Source: Dipteris shenzhenensis
Taxonomy: Eukaryota; Polypodiophyta; Polypodiopsida; Gleicheniales
DNA length: 64,000 nt
Direction: 5' to 3' (one strand)
Assembly (NCBI GenBank): GCA_047967505.1
Contig: CM106539.1
Positions 59,615 to 64,000 of the stretch are shown here, piece after piece. The position numbers and the translations under genes were made by a program. Below the pieces are notes generated by a model that ran no database searches, was not told where the DNA came from, and saw nothing but the letters and a program-made list of their open reading frames with translations. Every line of letters begins with the position of its first letter. Positions within the stretch are counted from its first letter, which is position 1.

Positions 59615-59939
59615 GAATTCTTAAGAGAGATTATTCCTAGCCTTATGCAAGTACAAGCAGAGCTTTTCAGCTACTCTACACACACATTCTATGCTACTTA
59701 AGTCCATGTTGGCATAGAGTCAACATCAGTTCACGAAGCATGAAGATCATCCACCAATGGTGCAAGTATACATACATGAACGTATGATTACTAGGAATAT
59801 CGTAGTTCACAATTATCACTAACCATATAGAACAAGGTCTTGATTGACATCCAAAGGAATTAACACCTGTCACCATCCATGGCTAATTTTTAAGGCTCAT
59901 CTTATGGCCACTTGTCCTCTATGTGGCACCACATGCCTT

Positions 59940-59990
59940 CACATTGAGAACCTCAATGTGGCATGGTGCCACATTGAGATTCTCAATGTG
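59940..59990. repeat. Inverted repeat (hairpin), copy 2
   Basis: Same as 7296-7346 but with one stem mismatch instead of two (CCTCAATGTGG against CCTCGATGTGG). Confidence 0.75.
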
Positions 59991-60436
59991 GAACGACACC
60001 TTACCATGCCATTGGTCCTCTATGTGGCACCATGCCTTTTCATTAGAGTCAAGATGCTCAACATGCAATTTATTAAGCATTGGTCATGATCATCCCATCT
60101 GAGTTGGGCCAATTAAGCAAAATAAATATGTATTTTAGCCTAGGTATAATAGGCATATGTTCTTTGCTATGGTAACTCCTTATGTCTCTTGCTTGTATCA
60201 TAGTGCTCTACATTTTGGACAAGCTATGGCATGGTCATGTGCATCCAAACATTTGGGTAATAATAATGGATGGAGCTATAGTTCATATCCAATTAATGCT
60301 ACTACACAAGACCTTTATTTGACTCTTTCTAAGCCTCTCAAACCATGTTACACTACTACACACGCATCCTATTGCGACGTTTACGTACCGATGATTAGCG
60401 CCCGCTTAGCGTTAATCGTCGGTATAAAAATCGGGT

Positions 60437-60545
60437 GTCGTAAATCGTCGCTATATAGCGACTTTTACTAAGCGTCGCTATATAGCGACGTTAGTAAAAG
60501 TCGCTATATAGCGACTTTTAAAGGTCGCTATATAGCGACACTGAG
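60437..60545 (-). repeat. CACTA-2 subterminal repeats
   Basis: Four copies of the GTCGCTATATAGCGAC palindrome, equivalent to 17630-17745 of CACTA-1. Confidence 0.9.
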
Positions 60546-60739
60546 ACAATATATTATAGTGACGTTTTACAGAGAGGTTTTTTTTTTTTTAAGCCTTAAA
60601 ATTTATTTTCTTCCAATGACAAAATTTTTTAAATTTTCATACATGTTTGAGCTCATAGAGAATTAAAAAATGAGAGCATGTACATCAAGCCTTTGAAGCT
60701 CATATATTCATGTCCAAGTTTGAGATGAGAAAAATCAAA

Positions 60740-63700
60740 TTAAATAAGAGCATTTACATCAACTGTTTCATCTTGAGCCAAGTCTAAGGCGCCAAGCAAG
60801 TCTATCTCCAACTCTATACTGAGTTGATCTCCTATATCATCATCGTACTCTAGCATCGTACGTTCACCTAAAAGTATTTGATCATCTTCTTCAATTAAGC
60901 TTAAGTGTGGTGATTGATCTTGACGATTGTTGTCTTCCTCGTCAATATCGTGATCTCCATCCTCCTCCCGTGCGATGTCATTATGCGCATCTTCCTCTTG
61001 CCTCATATGGTCATCTACATCTTCTTCGCTAGATTCATCAATTGGATCCGGCATTGGTAGTGGCATCTCCATATCCACATCTCGATCTTCAAAAATCTGC
61101 TTACTTCGTGGTGCAACTTGGATCACGTACCACCATCTTGGATCAGAACGATCCGGATGAAAAACCACCTATATTGAAGATGAAAAATCACATGCCAAAT
61201 GTCGTCAATTATATATATATCAATGGACTTAAAAAACGAAAGCTTCGACTAATTAAATCATTAGTATGCACCTGCTCACAGTGCTCGGGAAGAACAAAAG
61301 TATCACTTTCATCGGTCCAATGTTTGGTGGAGTCTATTGCAAAGAGACCGCTACCATCTTTTCTCACAGTCGCATGGGGACCGTTGTAAGTAGTTCTAAA
61401 CCATTTTACATCAAGAATGAAAATAGTAAATCATCTGAAATCAATTTCATAGATGTCGCGTATGGTATGGTTCCACAATAATCCAACTGTGAGGAGAGAA
61501 GATTGGTATCCGAAGCACTTGCTCGGCTATCTTGTGTGAAGTTAGCCATGACTCCACAATCATACGTGACTCTCTTTGAATCGATGCGTTCTACGCGAAA
61601 ATGTCGTCCATATGACCATAATGCACTGTACTTTTTGTACTGTAAAAGAGCATCATTAAAACAATGAAGATGCACCTATTTTATAGCATATATTGCCACA
61701 AATAATTACTTAATTACATCAAGAGATAAGAAACTTACATGCACCATACATCCAGATGATAACTCCCACTCGCGCTCGTTTATTGTCTCTCCATCACGTT
61801 CGGCTTTACGTATAGCTAGTTGTAGCCAATCAAGTGACATGTGAGTAGGGAGAAGAGCCAGATCTCGTGGATATGGTTGTGATCGCCTGTACATTACTCT
61901 GAATCTCGTCCTTGCATTTATTCTTTCTGCTTTGGCCACTTCATATCTCTCAATCCACTTCTGCATCTCAGGGCTATTGAGGATAGAAAACTTATTGAAT
62001 TTCTCCATTTGCTCTTCGCTCATCTTTCTTTCAATCCCTTTTCCTTGGGGGACCTCGCCAATAATGCGATCATCATCCTTGTTGTGCCAAGCTTGCGGCA
62101 TATCAGGATCCGTGGATGCAAGAAACTCTGTGATATATACTAATGACTCTTGCACAAGCCATCCCTCTGCCATGCTTGCTTCTGGTCTTGCTCTTTGTCT
62201 TACAAACCCCTTTAAAGTTTTCATAAACCGCTCGAGAAAAAACATCCATCGATTATGAACGGTACCTGCTATAGCCACCTCATCAACTATGTGCACAAGC
62301 AAGTGGACTTGAGTTGTCATAATGCTTGAGGGAAAGTGCTTCTCAAGCAAGCATACGGCTTCGATGGATTCCACCCTAGCCTTCTCGATGCTCGATATAG
62401 AGATCTCTTTTTGAGATATCCACCTATTTCACATGTCCATGCATATGTAAGATATTTGAGATATCCACCTATTTCACATGTCCATGAAGAAAATACATAA
62501 TGTGAATTGATAGTAAGCATACCTCACAATACCACAGATCTTGAATATAGCATTTCTAACATCTTCTTGTAAGCACCCTTTTATTGTAATTGGAAGGATG
62601 AACTATCAAAGCAACAATGAAATCATGTCAACAATATAACATAATAATAATTACGCTAATGCATCACTATTATCGGTACACTAATTCTACTTAGAATACT
62701 TGTAAGACCTTGTGCCAATCATGGGACTTGAGGCCACTAAGCTTATTGTCCTTTGAAAATGCTCCTTTCAAGCAACGCATGTACCCTGTCGGTGTTTGAA
62801 AAGAGGCAATGTCTGCCTTGATCGCTGCCTCCTCCCTCGTAGAGAGGATCCACGTTGCTTTCGGGAGGACAAATTTTCCTGAAGCATGCACTTGGGGCCA
62901 CAAATGAGACATCCTATTCATAGCACGCAAGTCTTCTCGCACTCCTCTCGAGTCCTTGGAACCAACCAAGTGTGCCCAAATGGTAGCCCCCACATTCTTA
63001 AAGATATGCATGGGATCCAAGAGATGATTGATTTGTAACTGACCCCAATAAGGAAGCTCGTGAAAGATCGATAGCCTCTTCATACCAGGAGGAGGTTCCT
63101 CTCCATTCTCCCTCCAAGCTTGAATCCAATCACTTGCTTTCAAATATGATGGTGGTGGATCAAGCTGACCTCCATGTGCGAGATGGTCGAGCGGAAGATA
63201 TCGAGCATGACCTTCATAAACATTTTTCCTCATGTGTTTGGAGTAGCGTGCAAGCGATTTCAGAGCGGGTCCACAAACAGGACAAGCATGGTACCCACTT
63301 GTAACAAGTCCTGCACGCGTGCATAAATATGTTAGTATAAGACATGCGTGCAAAAGAGAGTAAAAAAAGCATAATCCCTCATTGTACATGTAAAGACATA
63401 ACCACGTACCTGCGCACTCTCCATATCCTGGGTAGTCATGCATGGTCCACATCAAGATACCCCTGACTAAAATATCATTGGTATGCCTAGGAGCTCTAGA
63501 AATATCAAAGACCTGCACTCCTCTCCATAATATCTGTAACTCCTCTATCAAAGGTGCCATGTACACGTCCATGTTTTTTGCCTTGTACTTTCCTGGCACA
63601 AGTAGTGCAAGCATGAGGTGTCCCTTTTTTATTGTTAGCCATGGTGGGATATTGTAATTCACCACGACTATGGGCCATGTCGACCAAGATGTCGAGCGTA

Positions 63701-64000
63701 ACCCGAAAGGATTCACGCCGTCCATGGCTAGCCCAAGATGTAAGTTGCGTGGCTCTCTCGCAAAGTCCGGCCACTGATTATCTATGTGCTTCCAAGCCGC
63801 ACAATCTGCGGGAATCCTCAATGTGTGATCAGTGGACCGATGAGATGCATGCCATGTCATCAACTCCGCTATGGATTTGCATCGAAACATGTGTTGTATT
63901 CTTGCAATGATGGGAAAGTGTCTTAAGACCTTTACCGGTATCCTCTCACCCTGCAAGTCATCTCTATATCGTTATTCCCCACACTTTGGATAACTAGCCA
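60740..64000 (-). pseudogene. CACTA transposase Tnp2, copy 2 (partial, disabled)
   Basis: Minus-strand counterpart of the Tnp2 gene at 13.4-17.4 kb; the N-terminal exons lie beyond the window. Last exon 61168-60740 (acidic tail). The DUF4216-type exon lies at about 61670-61270 and keeps the donor (CACTGTGAGCAG then GTGCAT) that copy 1 lost. The long exon near 62424-61740 is open where copy 1 has TGA. The Tnp2 core is at 63956-62691 with the same in-frame 99-nt intron (about 63314-63412). Copy 2 has its own lesions: a 5-bp repeat (CCATACCATA against CCATA) near 61463-61475 that shifts frame, a TAA at 63972-63974 where copy 1 has CAA, and TGT to TAT in the CPKC motif near 63986-63988. Confidence 0.9.

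Larger units (their letters stand above)
55832..60350 (+). repeat. Segmental duplication, right block, copy 2
   Basis: Second copy of 2864-7704, in the same orientation. It lacks the 5455-5790 segment and ends at CCATGTTA where CACTA-2 begins. Confidence 0.95.
60351..64000 (-). mobile_element. CACTA transposon, copy 2 (inverted, runs off window)
   Basis: Starts with CACTACTACACACGCATCC at 60351, matching the inverted right end of CACTA-1. At least 3650 bp are present, in opposite orientation to CACTA-1. It lies immediately after CCATGTTA of the duplicated block, so the target duplication should be TTA (60348-60350); the other end is outside the window. Copy 1 of the block has the uninterrupted site (7701-7710), so this insertion is later than the segmental duplication, or copy 1 lost an element precisely (less likely). 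Confidence 0.93.

Overview
The window looks like repeat-rich nuclear DNA of a land plant, probably a flowering plant. That call rests on CACTA (En/Spm-type) DNA transposons with Tnp2 transposase, plant-type Ty3/gypsy retrotransposons, a small LTR retrotransposon with an initiator-tRNA-Met-like primer site, LINE remnants, GA microsatellites and AT-rich filler. I recognise no intact host gene, rRNA, tRNA, operon or CRISPR array. Almost everything that reads as protein is a transposon gene or a decayed remnant. The species cannot be named from the sequence.

Layout. 1-7704 is copy 1 of a segmental duplication whose second copy lies at 36878-60350 in the same orientation. The two blocks (1-2854 = 36878-39712, and 2864-7704 = 55832-60350) touch in copy 1 but are separated by 16.1 kb in copy 2. 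An older tandem repeat crosses the left junction in copy 2, so copy 1 most likely suffered a 16-kb deletion sealed with about 9 bp of filler. 9710-11500 holds an unidentified coding remnant and a decayed LINE on the minus strand. 12084-17829 is a full-length CACTA element (3-bp target duplication AAA) with a multi-exon Tnp2 gene and, on the other strand, a TnpA-like gene. 17830-31600 is mostly non-coding, with microsatellites, a decayed transposon-type gene (27.3-28.4 kb) and a recent 413-bp tandem duplication. 31600-36350 is a nest: a LINE fragment, an old CACTA remnant, and inside that remnant a complete 2434-bp non-autonomous LTR retrotransposon with target duplication GTTGT.

The 39.7-55.8 kb stretch present only in copy 2 contains an old 1.7-kb-period tandem duplication, GA microsatellites and two truncated Ty3/gypsy elements on the minus strand (45.4-50.1 kb and 51.1-55.8 kb). 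The second gypsy element has a 469-bp MITE-like insertion in gag flanked by a perfect 8-bp duplication. At 60351 a second CACTA element, inverted relative to the first, interrupts the duplicated block and runs off the window. Copy 1 keeps the unoccupied site at about 7701-7704.

How the parts relate. The nesting gives an order of events: segmental duplication, then the CACTA-2 insertion in copy 2 and the indels in each copy. The two CACTA copies are close relatives, but each carries different disabling lesions in Tnp2. I found no convincing new biological system. The strongest observations are the deletion with filler, the empty/filled CACTA site pair, the perfect 18-bp palindromes in the CACTA subterminal repeats with an opposite-strand accessory gene, the clean nested LTR element, and a gypsy reverse transcriptase in which two catalytic aspartates have both become tyrosine.
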